From Sulfurovum sp. (lineage in GTDB: Bacteria; Campylobacterota; Campylobacteria; Campylobacterales; Sulfurovaceae): 17,045 nucleotides of DNA. Positions 7,626 to 16,320 of the stretch are shown one piece after another. The stretch is from NCBI GenBank assembly GCA_016744875.1, contig JADGDL010000042.1, positions 1 through 17,045 of the forward strand. Direction: 5' to 3'. The position numbers were made by a program, and so were the translations under genes. The notes below the pieces were generated by a model. The model was not told the origin of the DNA. It saw nothing but the letters and a program-made list of their open reading frames with translations, and did no database searches. Numbering within the stretch: position 1 is the stretch's first letter; each line of letters opens with the position of its first letter.

Positions 7626-8417
7626 ATGGAATACTTTATTTGGAACGTCGATCCTATACTTTTAGAACTTGGACCCTTACAATTGCGTTGGTATGGGCTT
7701 CTTTTTGTAGGTTCATTCTTTCTTGGGGCAATCATACTTACATGGATCTATAAGCGAGAAGGCAAAGATCCTGTAGTCGTGGACAACATGATCCTCTATC
7801 TTATGTTAGGTGCGGTTATCGGTGCCAGACTCATGCACTGTTTGGCCTATGAGCCGGAGTTTTATCTCAGTAATCCACTTGAGATACTGAAAGTATGGAA
7901 AGGTGGACTTGCCAGCCATGGAGGACTTATTGGTTCTATGCTTGCACTCTACATTTTTGCAAAACGCTATGATGAATCGTATATGTGGTTACTCTCAAGA
8001 GTAGCTATCGCTGGTGCTTTGACAGCAGCATTTGTACGTTTTGGAAACCTCTTTAACTCTGAGATACTTGGTCTTCCTACTGACAAACCATGGGCGATCA
8101 TCTTTGAACGTGTCGATATGGTACCACGCCATCCAGTACAACTCTATGAGGCATTTGCTTATCTTACTCTTCTAGTGATACTTGTCACTATCTACCGTAA
8201 AGTCTCGTTCTCTTTTGCTACAAAAATACTCCCGGGTATTTTTTTAAGCTATATGTTTACACTTCGTTTTTTACTCGAATACACCAAAACAAGACAGGCA
8301 CATTACACTACTGAACTTGACTTTACCACAGGACAGATGTTGAGTATGCCTTTTATTGTCATAGGTCTTCTATGGATACTCTGGGCATTTACAAGTAAGA
8401 AAAAAGAGACATCATGA
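7626..8417 (+). CDS. lgt: Phosphatidylglycerol-prolipoprotein diacylglyceryl transferase
   Basis: An inner-membrane enzyme that moves diacylglycerol from phosphatidylglycerol to the lipobox cysteine of prolipoproteins, the first step of lipoprotein maturation. The 263-residue product has about seven membrane segments. The signature ASHGGLIGS places H98 at the E. coli H103 position. R138 in VRFGNLFNSEILG corresponds to R143, with N144 and E146 close by; RHPVQLYEA and RFLLEYTK (R214) complete the active site. I chose the ATG at 7626 because AAAAGG lies nine bases upstream and the protein then begins in the usual family way; the in-frame ATG at 7596 adds ten residues and overlaps a -10 box. The stop overlaps the next gene's ATG (ATGA), implying coupled translation. 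Confidence 0.97.
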   Translation: MEYFIWNVDPILLELGPLQLRWYGLLFVGSFFLGAIILTWIYKREGKDPVVVDNMILYLMLGAVIGARLMHCLAYEPEFYLSNPLEILKVWKGGLASHGGLIGSMLALYIFAKRYDESYMWLLSRVAIAGALTAAFVRFGNLFNSEILGLPTDKPWAIIFERVDMVPRHPVQLYEAFAYLTLLVILVTIYRKVSFSFATKILPGIFLSYMFTLRFLLEYTKTRQAHYTTELDFTTGQMLSMPFIVIGLLWILWAFTSKKKETS

Positions 8418-11400
8418 CCAAAGTGATGTTGGATACATATAGTCTGGGCATCGATATAGGTTCAACCACCGTCAAATATGTACTTTGTGATGAACACTTT
8501 AATATCTTAGCCAAAGCATATACTCCGCATGATACAAAACAAGCACCTACCCTCTTAAGACTTTTAGAAACACTTTCACACGTACATCCGGACTATTACA
8601 ACAAGATAGACAAAGTCTACATCACCGGTTCTGGAGCAACACGTATCGCACCTACTATCAATGCACGTTTTGTGCAGGAAGTGAATGCGGTAGTCCTTGC
8701 AGTAGAGCATCACCATCCTGATGTAAGAGCAGTCGTTGAACTAGGTGGTCAAGATGCAAAGATCATACACTTTAAGCAGAGTGAAGATGGTAAGAGATCA
8801 GTCCTTACTTCTATGAATGACAAGTGTGCTTCAGGTACGGGTGCCACCATAGAAAAATGTACCATGAAAGTAGGTATGGAGAGTAAGGATATACAAAAAC
8901 TCTCTTTTCAGACGGACAAACTGCATCATGTAGCCGCTAAATGTGGTGTGTTTGCAGAGACAGATATCGTAAATCTTGTGAAAACCTCTGTACCGTCAGA
9001 TGAGATCATGAACTCTTTGGCTGATGCCATCGTTATGCAAAATCTTACCGTACTCACACGGGGCAATACACTCATGCCTAAGGTCTTACTTTTAGGAGGT
9101 CCAAATACCTATCTACCATTCCTGCAAGAGTGTTGGCGTATGCGTATCACTGAGCTTTGGGATGAGCGAGGCATAATCTATGACAAAGGTAACATTTCAG
9201 AACTCATCAATGTGCCTGACAATGCCCAATACTATGCGGCACTGGGTGCAGTTATCTTCGGAGAGGGTGAAGCAAACCATGATAAACCTTTTACTGGACT
9301 CATACAACTCAAAACCCTTGTAGATACCGGTGGTACTACACAAAATGAGAACAATGACAGCCCGCTTATCCAAAGTGATGAAGAGTTGGAAGCATTTAAA
9401 AATGACTATGCCATCCAACCTTTTGCCTCACCTGTACTTACAGAAAAGACAACCTGTTTCATGGGTATAGATGGAGGGTCCACCTCTTCAAAAGCAGTTC
9501 TTTGTGATGCAAAGGGAGAACTTCTTTTAAAGGTATATCAACTCTCCAAAGGGAACCCCATAGCAGACACCTTGGAATTACTTGAAAAGATACAGGCACA
9601 AGACCCTTATGGTTACTACGACGTTAAAGGTCTTGGGGTAACAGGGTATGCTGCAGATGTACTTGAAGGGGCACTGGGAGCTGATGCAAATATCATCGAG
9701 ACCATCGCCCATATGAAATCTGCACAAATGGCATTTGGAGAGAGTATCAATGTCATTTGTGATATTGGTGGACAGGATATCAAAGTACTTTTTATGGAAA
9801 ACGGTATGATGAAGAACTTTCGTCTCTCTAACCAATGTTCTGCAGGTAACGGAACACTGCTTCAATCTATGGCAAAACAGTTTGGTGTACCTGTCGAAGG
9901 TTTTGCAGATGTTGCTTTTGCCGCCAAACAGGCGCCTATGTTCAACTATGGTTGTGCAGTATTTCTTGACACAGACAGAGTAAACTTCCAAAAAGAGGGA
10001 TACAGTAAAGAAGAACTTTTTGCAGGTATCTCTAAAGTGCTACCTAAAAATGTATGGCAGTATGTAGTACAGGCACCAAACCTTGCAGCTTTTGGAGACC
10101 ACTTTGTACTTCAGGGTGGTACACAATATAACCAGGCAGCACTTAAAGCTCAGGTGGACTACATCAAAGATAAGGTCCCACATGCAAGAGTAGATGTACA
10201 TCCTCATCCAGGAGAAGCAGGTGCTTATGGTGCGGCTATAGAAGCTAAAGATGTGGTACAGCAAAGAGGAAAAGCTACTTTTGTAGGCTTACAGGCAGCA
10301 CTGCAAATGACCTACACTTCTAAAACTGATGAAAGCACACGCTGTAATTTCTGTAGTATCAACTGTTCTCGTACCTTTATAGACACGCAGACACCAAGTT
10401 CTAACACGGTACGTTACATCGCCGGGTTCTCTTGTGAAGAGGGTACAGTAGAGTCACACGAAGCACTCAAAGTACTTAAAGATTCCAGAAAGTCTTTACA
10501 GGAAAATACACCAAACCTTGTCAAAAAAGAATCTATCGATCTTTTTAGATCCACATATACTTTAGAAGCAAGTCCAAGTGACACTACAAAGATTACAGAA
10601 CAACAGATAAAGATAACCCTTGGAGGCTGGGGACCAACCCTTAGAAAACAAGTCCATAGAAACTTTCAATGCTCCACTATACACGACAAAAACTACAGAC
10701 GCAATGTCAAGGTCGCCATTCCTAAAGTACTGAATATTTACTCGCTGGCACCTTTCTTACGCACTTACCTAGAAGCATTAGGAGTGAGTGACAACAACAT
10801 ACATTTCTCCGACTTCTCCAATGAAGACATGTATCTTGAAGGTGCCAAATATGGTTCTGTTGATTCCTGTTATCCCGCTAAAGTAGCACAATCTCATGTC
10901 TATGCCCTACTCTATGAGAAAAAATTTGCCAGAAAAAACTTCGAGTATATGTGGTTCCCTGCTGTCACGGAACTCCCCGGATATGTAAAACATACTATGG
11001 GGCAGACCTCATGTCCCATTATCTCCGGTACGCCCAAGGTGGTCTACTCTGCTTTTACCAAAGAGCGTAACCTTTTTGCAGAAAAAAATATCGATTATGT
11101 TGAAGACGCACTCAACTTTGACAGACATGATCTCCTTAAAAAACAACTCTATAAAACATGGGGGTCAAGGCTACGTATCACAGAAGATGAAAACAACTGG
11201 GCCGTAGATCAGGCATGGAAAGCGCTCAAAGAAAATGATATACAGATCATGCAAGAAGGACGAAAAGTACTCGATGATGCAGTACGTAATAATGAGATCG
11301 TCATCTTACTTCTTGGACGTCCCTACCATACTGACCCAGGGCTTAACCATGAAGTACTTGATGAGTTTCAATCTCTGGGATTTAAAACACTCTCTATGCG

Positions 11401-11830
11401 TGCCATACCTAAAGATGAAACGTATCTCTCTCACTATTTCCATAACGATATCAATGAAGGAATCGTAGAATCTGCCTATGACATTCGTGATGTATGGGAA
11501 GAGAACTATTCGACAAATTCCACACAAAAGGTCTGGGCAGCAAAGTTTGCATCACGTCATCCAAATGTGGCTGTACTTGATCTCAGCAGCTTTAAATGCG
11601 GACACGATGCACCAACCTATTCTATCATAGACAAGATACTGGGAGCATCTCGTACACCTCATCTTACTTTACATGACATAGATGCCAATAAACCGGGTGG
11701 ATCGATTAAGATCCGTGTGAAGACTTTTGCTTATACACTTGAGCAATATAAAAACCAATTATCAAGTAGTAATACGCAATTATCAGTACACGAAAAACTA
11801 AATACTTTAAGCGAAAAGGAACTAGTGTGA
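8414..11830 (+). CDS. Tandem 2-hydroxyacyl-CoA dehydratase activase with DUF2229-like region
   Basis: A 1138-residue cytoplasmic protein with two BadF/BadG/HgdC-type ASKHA ATPase domains in one chain. Domain 1 (about 8-285) has GIDIGSTTVK, VELGGQDAK (108-116), and C138 in NDKCASGTG plus C177 in KCGVFAETD. Domain 2 (about 347-612) has GIDGGSTSSK, CDIGGQDIK (449-457), and C475 in NQCSAGNG plus C514 in GCAVFLDTD. In HgdC, homodimer subunits share one [4Fe-4S] cluster through such cysteine pairs, so this chain may be a fused dimer. A C644-x2-C647-x3-C651 motif follows, then a DUF2229-like region from about 767 (AIPKVLNIYSLAPF, SVDSCYPAK with C819) and a dehydratase-like end with KCGHDAPTYSIIDKIL (C1062). 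The family uses ATP to inject low-potential electrons into a dehydratase or double-cubane partner. It is translationally coupled to lgt and to the next gene. Substrate unknown. Confidence 0.88.
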   Translation: MTKVMLDTYSLGIDIGSTTVKYVLCDEHFNILAKAYTPHDTKQAPTLLRLLETLSHVHPDYYNKIDKVYITGSGATRIAPTINARFVQEVNAVVLAVEHHHPDVRAVVELGGQDAKIIHFKQSEDGKRSVLTSMNDKCASGTGATIEKCTMKVGMESKDIQKLSFQTDKLHHVAAKCGVFAETDIVNLVKTSVPSDEIMNSLADAIVMQNLTVLTRGNTLMPKVLLLGGPNTYLPFLQECWRMRITELWDERGIIYDKGNISELINVPDNAQYYAALGAVIFGEGEANHDKPFTGLIQLKTLVDTGGTTQNENNDSPLIQSDEELEAFKNDYAIQPFASPVLTEKTTCFMGIDGGSTSSKAVLCDAKGELLLKVYQLSKGNPIADTLELLEKIQAQDPYGYYDVKGLGVTGYAADVLEGALGADANIIETIAHMKSAQMAFGESINVICDIGGQDIKVLFMENGMMKNFRLSNQCSAGNGTLLQSMAKQFGVPVEGFADVAFAAKQAPMFNYGCAVFLDTDRVNFQKEGYSKEELFAGISKVLPKNVWQYVVQAPNLAAFGDHFVLQGGTQYNQAALKAQVDYIKDKVPHARVDVHPHPGEAGAYGAAIEAKDVVQQRGKATFVGLQAALQMTYTSKTDESTRCNFCSINCSRTFIDTQTPSSNTVRYIAGFSCEEGTVESHEALKVLKDSRKSLQENTPNLVKKESIDLFRSTYTLEASPSDTTKITEQQIKITLGGWGPTLRKQVHRNFQCSTIHDKNYRRNVKVAIPKVLNIYSLAPFLRTYLEALGVSDNNIHFSDFSNEDMYLEGAKYGSVDSCYPAKVAQSHVYALLYEKKFARKNFEYMWFPAVTELPGYVKHTMGQTSCPIISGTPKVVYSAFTKERNLFAEKNIDYVEDALNFDRHDLLKKQLYKTWGSRLRITEDENNWAVDQAWKALKENDIQIMQEGRKVLDDAVRNNEIVILLLGRPYHTDPGLNHEVLDEFQSLGFKTLSMRAIPKDETYLSHYFHNDINEGIVESAYDIRDVWEENYSTNSTQKVWAAKFASRHPNVAVLDLSSFKCGHDAPTYSIIDKILGASRTPHLTLHDIDANKPGGSIKIRVKTFAYTLEQYKNQLSSSNTQLSVHEKLNTLSEKELV

Positions 11831-13335
11831 GTATAGCCTGTAACACAGTAAAAATGACAGATAAAAACGGTGACCTTTCTTTCATCAATCAAAATGCAAC
11901 ACAATGGAGAGACATTCCTAAAGAACCCATGGTCTATGCAGAGAAAAAAGATACCATTATGCTTGTAGGTGGTCTGACCATTTTACAAGATAAACTCATA
12001 CAGGCAGCCTTGCAGTCTATAGGTGAGAACTTCATTGCCCTTCCTAACCCAAATTTTGAATCGTTCCAAAAAGGAAAAGAGTTTGGTAACCGTGGTCAGT
12101 GTAACCCTACCTATTTTACTGTAGGAAATTTGGTGAAATACTTACAAACCTTACGTGATGACAAAGGTATCAGTACAGAAGAGATAGTAAAAAATTATAT
12201 TTTCATTACTGCTGCGGGGTGTGGACCCTGCCGTTTTGGTATGTATATTACAGAGTATAAAAAGGCTTTAAGCGATGCAGGCTTTGATGGTTTCCGTGTA
12301 GCTAGTTTTGAACATAACAAAGGCCTGAACCAGCAAGAAGCTTCCAATGATGTAGTAAGCTTTTCCCCATCATTTTTCATCCCTCCTCTTAAAGCGGTAC
12401 TCATAGGTGATATACTTAACCTCTTAGGCTATAAAATGCGTCCTTACGAAGTAGAAAAAGGGAGTGTGGATATGGCTATGGAAAACTGTAGAGTACTCAT
12501 TTCAGAAGCTTTTATGGAGAAAAGAAACCTTTTGAAAACACTTTGGAAATGTAGAGGTGTTCTAGGAAAGGTAGAACTTGACCGTCTTCAGCCAAAAGCA
12601 AAAGTAATGGTCATGGGAGAGTTTTGGGCAGCGATGACAGAAGGGGATGGGAACTACAACCTACATAGATTCCTGGAAGCAGAAGGAGCAGAATGTATCC
12701 CCCAACCTCTCATAAACCGTCTCATGTTAAGTATTTGGGAAGCAGAGTACAAGCTGCATAAAGATGAAGAATTGGCAGATGAGGGTGCAAAAAAAGTAGA
12801 CTTTTCCAATGTCAAAACCAGGGTACTGATAAAACTCACCAAATTTGCCTTTAAAACACACTTTACACTCTATGCCAAAGCCTTAGGTCTACATGATTAT
12901 AAGATACCAGATATGGATCAACTGGCTTCTTTAGCTAAAGAGTATTTTACGCTTGAATGTGAAGGAGGTGAAGGACACTTGGAGGTGGCTCATCTCATAG
13001 AGTCTGTGAAACACAATCTTTCACACCTTGTCATCTCAGTGAAACCTTTTGGGTGTATGCCTTCTTCTTCTGTATCAGATGGGGTACAGTCTTTAGTTAC
13101 CAACCGTTTTCCCGAAGCAAACTTTCTAAGCATAGAAACTTCAGGAGAGGGAGCAGCCAACTTCTATTCACGTGTACAAATGGCACTTTTTAAAGCAAAG
13201 CAGTTAGCAAAAGAAGAGTTTGAAACAGTGAGTGTTCCAAGTGAGGTTCCAAGTAAAGTACATAACTATCTTTACCAGCCACATAACGAAAAGGCTGGAT
13301 CTGCTGCCTCTTTACTCGCAAGTTTAGAACATTGA
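11827..13335 (+). CDS. 2-hydroxyacyl-CoA dehydratase-like iron-sulfur protein
   Basis: A 502-residue cytoplasmic protein resembling the HgdA/HgdB (HGD-D) dehydratase fold and the C-terminal part of large fused activase proteins. Conserved-looking cysteine sites are GQCNPTYFT (C92), AAGCGPCRFGMY (C132 and C135) and KPFGCMPSSSVSDG (C410); further cysteines are C221, C242, C290 and C378. These could bind a [4Fe-4S] or double-cubane cluster reduced by the upstream activase. The start is GTG at 11827 in a GTGA overlap with the activase stop, with AAGGA six bases upstream; an ATG at 11854 is the alternative. The four-base overlap implies balanced expression with the activase. No acyl-CoA-handling neighbour reveals the substrate, so a dehydratase reaction is a family-level guess; reduction of another small molecule is equally possible. 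Confidence 0.8.
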   Translation: MSIACNTVKMTDKNGDLSFINQNATQWRDIPKEPMVYAEKKDTIMLVGGLTILQDKLIQAALQSIGENFIALPNPNFESFQKGKEFGNRGQCNPTYFTVGNLVKYLQTLRDDKGISTEEIVKNYIFITAAGCGPCRFGMYITEYKKALSDAGFDGFRVASFEHNKGLNQQEASNDVVSFSPSFFIPPLKAVLIGDILNLLGYKMRPYEVEKGSVDMAMENCRVLISEAFMEKRNLLKTLWKCRGVLGKVELDRLQPKAKVMVMGEFWAAMTEGDGNYNLHRFLEAEGAECIPQPLINRLMLSIWEAEYKLHKDEELADEGAKKVDFSNVKTRVLIKLTKFAFKTHFTLYAKALGLHDYKIPDMDQLASLAKEYFTLECEGGEGHLEVAHLIESVKHNLSHLVISVKPFGCMPSSSVSDGVQSLVTNRFPEANFLSIETSGEGAANFYSRVQMALFKAKQLAKEEFETVSVPSEVPSKVHNYLYQPHNEKAGSAASLLASLEH

Positions 13336-13375
13336 TCCAAAGAATATACTAGAAGTTTCAGTGTAGGAGTTAAGC

Positions 13376-16300
13376 TTATTTCTTCTGCGCTAACAGCATC
13401 TCTTTCATCTCATTTGCAGGTAACGGTCTGCTATAATAATACCCCTGTAGTACATCACATCCCTCTTCTATGAGAAACTCTTTTTGCACTTCATCTTCTA
13501 CACCCTCAGCGATCACATCCAAGTTTAGTGTTTCAGCAAGTGCTATGATCGTTTTAACGATTGCGAGAGCATCTTCATCACCAGGGATATCATTGATAAA
13601 TGTTTTGTCAATCTTCAACTTATCGATAGGTAAACGTTTTAAGTGGGACAAAGAAGAATATCCTGTCCCAAAATCATCAATGGCAATAGAGATACCCAGG
13701 TTATGCAAAGTCTCCAAGATCGCGATCACTTCATCAGGTTTTTTCATCACTTCTGTTTCCGTAATCTCAAAGGTGAGCCATTGTTTTTTGAAGCTGAACA
13801 GACTAAGGTTGTTATGTACTTCTTCTTCAAAACTCAATGACTCTAACTGTTTCATACTCATGTTTAATGCCAAATTACCTGGGTTAAGTCCTTCAGTATG
13901 CCACTGTGCCACTTGACGCATAGCAGTTTTCATGACCCATAGGTCAAGTGCTACGATAAGACCTGTTTTTTCTGCTAAAGGGATAAAGATATCCGGAGAT
14001 AAGAGACCAACTATGGGATGATGCCAGCGCACCAAAGCTTCAACACCTATGATCATATCATTTTGTACATCGATCTGTGGCTGATAATACACTTCCAGAT
14101 CATCAGCCAGTATACCTTCACGCAGATCCCTCTCCATCATCACATGTTCATACGCCGTATTGGTCATTTCAGACCGATAAAACTGAACGTTGTTCCCACC
14201 CTCTTCTTTTGCTTTGTACATCGCGGTATCTGCATATTTGAGAAGGTTATTTTCATGTATACCATCCTCTGGATAAGAGGATATCCCAATACTGGCAGAA
14301 GAGTATAGAGTATAATCCTCTACAGCAATAGGTTCTTCAATAATTTTAAGCATACGCTGGGCTTCCATCAAAATATCTTCATCTCTTTTAACATTTTTCA
14401 ACATCAATAAAAACTCATCCCCACCCAAACGTGCAACCATATCTTCTTTACGTATACTTCGCTTTAAACGTTCACCAATGATATGGATCACTTTATCTCC
14501 TATATCATGTCCCAGAGAATCATTGATCTTTTTAAATCGATCAAGGTCAATAAACATCAATGCCAACTTTGTTTTGAGTTTGGCTGTTTTTTGAAGTTCT
14601 TTTTTTAACTCATTTTTAAAATGTATGCGGTTTGGAAGTCCTGTCAGTGTATCGTGGTTGGCTTGATAGTAAAGTACACTTTTTTGGCGTGATAACTCAA
14701 GCTCCATCTCTTTTCGTGAAGAGATATCTCTACAGACCACATAGATAATATCTCTACCATTCAGCACCATACTCGTAAGCATAAGATCTGTCCAAATGCT
14801 CTCACCATCTGCTTTTTTAAATACAAATTCAAACTGATGATGCCCCTCTATATGTACCATTTCTTTCATCTCATTGATCTTTACAATAGAGTGTTCACCA
14901 TCAGGTTGTTTCCTAGTAAAAATTTGATCAGGTCTGGCATTTAAAAATGCTTCTTCAGAGCTATAGCCAAATATATCGATCATTTTTTGATTACATTGAA
15001 GAAACCTGTCATTTTCAATAAGCAAGATACCATCTGGAGATTTTTCAAACAATGTTTCAAATGTATTTTGTGCTTGCTGCAACACTTCCTTTTCCATCGC
15101 TTCATGACTGGTTATATTGACCAAATGTATCAAAGCATTGATAGAAGTAGTTGTTACTTTGTTTTTAGGCAACATCACCGCATTTGGTTCATCTACCATA
15201 TCCACTTCACTGAGGGAAACAACTGTCATGGATTGATTTAGCAACTCTTTATTTTTTGAAGTAAAAAATTCACCATAAGTAAAAAACCCTGAACTTGGTG
15301 CTATATGATGTAAAGGCAATGTTTCCTGTTCGATCAGATCAGGCATAAAATGTCTACGTGCCATACAAGAGTATATAAATATCGCCTCTGAAGGTTTTTC
15401 TTTCAGCTTATCAAAAACCTCATCTGAACATTCTAAAATTTCAAGAGGATCCCCATAACCAAACTGTACCTTGTCACCCTGATGTAAATTTCCCGCGAAT
15501 GACAGTGAGCCATCATCATGTTTTGCAAGGACTGCACGTGCGACCTGGATACCATTGCGTGTTGAGATAAGAGGAAACTCTATGCCAATAGCAGGTAGTC
15601 CCTCTGCCATCTCTTTTCCTAAATAATGACTATATGTATCGACTGCAGATCTATTGTCTATAGTAAAAACCCGGTTTTTTTCTACCTTGGTGATCGTTAA
15701 TTCTTTTCCTATACTCTGCCAGTTAAAACTATAGTCTGTATGGACATTTAACTGTTTACTACTTAGTGCCACAGCAACAGCACCATGTGTTACAATACCC
15801 TCTTTGGTAAACACATATGTCTGTATAAACTTTGCATTATCTCCTGCTAGTCCTCCTGCAACCAAAACCTCACTGTTCACGGTATCAATACCTTCTAAAA
15901 ATGCTTCCCCATTGGTATGATGACCATCTGCAAACGCAATAAGAAGTTTGGTATCTTCCATTATCAATCTTTTGGCTAACGTCTGCCCAGAAAAAAAACC
16001 ATCTTTTTGATGTGTAGCGAACGCAGTTTTAAGCGTTGTATGTTCAAATTGTGTGAAACTTAATACTGTTTTTTCTACTGACACCGCACCATTCATGATC
16101 TCACCATCAGTTGTACTTCCAATGATAAGGGCTTTGGGTAATAGATCGGTAAGATCTGTGAGTAATTTTTCTATATATGTTTTATTATTTTGTGCAGTAA
16201 AGACTTGTATCAATAAAGAGGTGTCATCTACGATCTTTTGTTCAAGAACAAAAGATCGTAAGGTAGGTAAATCTATATAATAAGTATTGACACTTTTCAT
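13376..16300 (-). CDS. FIST-PAS-GGDEF-EAL cyclic di-GMP signalling protein
   Basis: A 974-residue soluble protein that likely makes and/or degrades cyclic di-GMP in response to a small ligand. Domain order: FIST N-terminal sensor (about 25-210, with GSTTDGEIMNG and VAGGLAGDN), FIST C-terminal domain (about 215-365, with SCMARRHFM and SSGFFTYGEF), PAS (about 412-530), GGDEF (about 548-705) and EAL (about 725-970). The GGDEF motif (626-630) is intact and is preceded by an RKED inhibitory-site motif (617-620). The EAL domain keeps EALVRW (754-759), N813, EITETE, DDFGTGYSS (875-883) and AEGVE (931-935), so both activities look possible. No membrane segment is seen. FIST domains are proposed to bind small ligands such as amino acids. 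The gene diverges from ssrA and ends 40 bases from the dehydratase-like gene, tail to tail. A perfect inverted repeat lies close to its start. Confidence 0.95.
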   Translation of the reverse strand: MKSVNTYYIDLPTLRSFVLEQKIVDDTSLLIQVFTAQNNKTYIEKLLTDLTDLLPKALIIGSTTDGEIMNGAVSVEKTVLSFTQFEHTTLKTAFATHQKDGFFSGQTLAKRLIMEDTKLLIAFADGHHTNGEAFLEGIDTVNSEVLVAGGLAGDNAKFIQTYVFTKEGIVTHGAVAVALSSKQLNVHTDYSFNWQSIGKELTITKVEKNRVFTIDNRSAVDTYSHYLGKEMAEGLPAIGIEFPLISTRNGIQVARAVLAKHDDGSLSFAGNLHQGDKVQFGYGDPLEILECSDEVFDKLKEKPSEAIFIYSCMARRHFMPDLIEQETLPLHHIAPSSGFFTYGEFFTSKNKELLNQSMTVVSLSEVDMVDEPNAVMLPKNKVTTTSINALIHLVNITSHEAMEKEVLQQAQNTFETLFEKSPDGILLIENDRFLQCNQKMIDIFGYSSEEAFLNARPDQIFTRKQPDGEHSIVKINEMKEMVHIEGHHQFEFVFKKADGESIWTDLMLTSMVLNGRDIIYVVCRDISSRKEMELELSRQKSVLYYQANHDTLTGLPNRIHFKNELKKELQKTAKLKTKLALMFIDLDRFKKINDSLGHDIGDKVIHIIGERLKRSIRKEDMVARLGGDEFLLMLKNVKRDEDILMEAQRMLKIIEEPIAVEDYTLYSSASIGISSYPEDGIHENNLLKYADTAMYKAKEEGGNNVQFYRSEMTNTAYEHVMMERDLREGILADDLEVYYQPQIDVQNDMIIGVEALVRWHHPIVGLLSPDIFIPLAEKTGLIVALDLWVMKTAMRQVAQWHTEGLNPGNLALNMSMKQLESLSFEEEVHNNLSLFSFKKQWLTFEITETEVMKKPDEVIAILETLHNLGISIAIDDFGTGYSSLSHLKRLPIDKLKIDKTFINDIPGDEDALAIVKTIIALAETLNLDVIAEGVEDEVQKEFLIEEGCDVLQGYYYSRPLPANEMKEMLLAQKK
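16229..16260. repeat. Perfect 15-bp inverted repeat inside the FIST-GGDEF-EAL gene
   Basis: The arms TACGATCTTTTGTTC (16229-16243) and GAACAAAAGATCGTA (16246-16260) are exact reverse complements separated by only two bases. The repeat lies about 40 bases inside the coding sequence and encodes the stretch around LEQKIVDD. In mRNA it would form a stable stem of at least 13 bp near the ribosome entry region. No U-tract follows on either strand, so it is not an intrinsic terminator. It may be an operator or an mRNA control hairpin. Confidence 0.9.
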
Positions 16301-16320
16301 TGATTATCTTTTTTGATTTT

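Noticed and set aside
9578..9991. Open minus-strand frame of 137 codons inside the activase gene
   Set aside because: It is the antisense shadow of a clearly coding frame. Its product is cysteine-rich without recognisable motifs, and no start signals are seen.
8414..11830. Hsp70 or other ASKHA sugar kinase
   Set aside because: The GGQDxK segments and the paired cluster cysteines are specific to the BadF/HgdC activase group.
13470..13916. Open plus-strand frame of 148 codons opposite the EAL domain
   Set aside because: The opposite strand encodes intact EAL motifs throughout; the serine-rich composition is typical of a shadow frame.
16229..16260. The palindrome as an intrinsic terminator
   Set aside because: No run of T follows the stem in either direction, and it lies inside a coding sequence close to the start.
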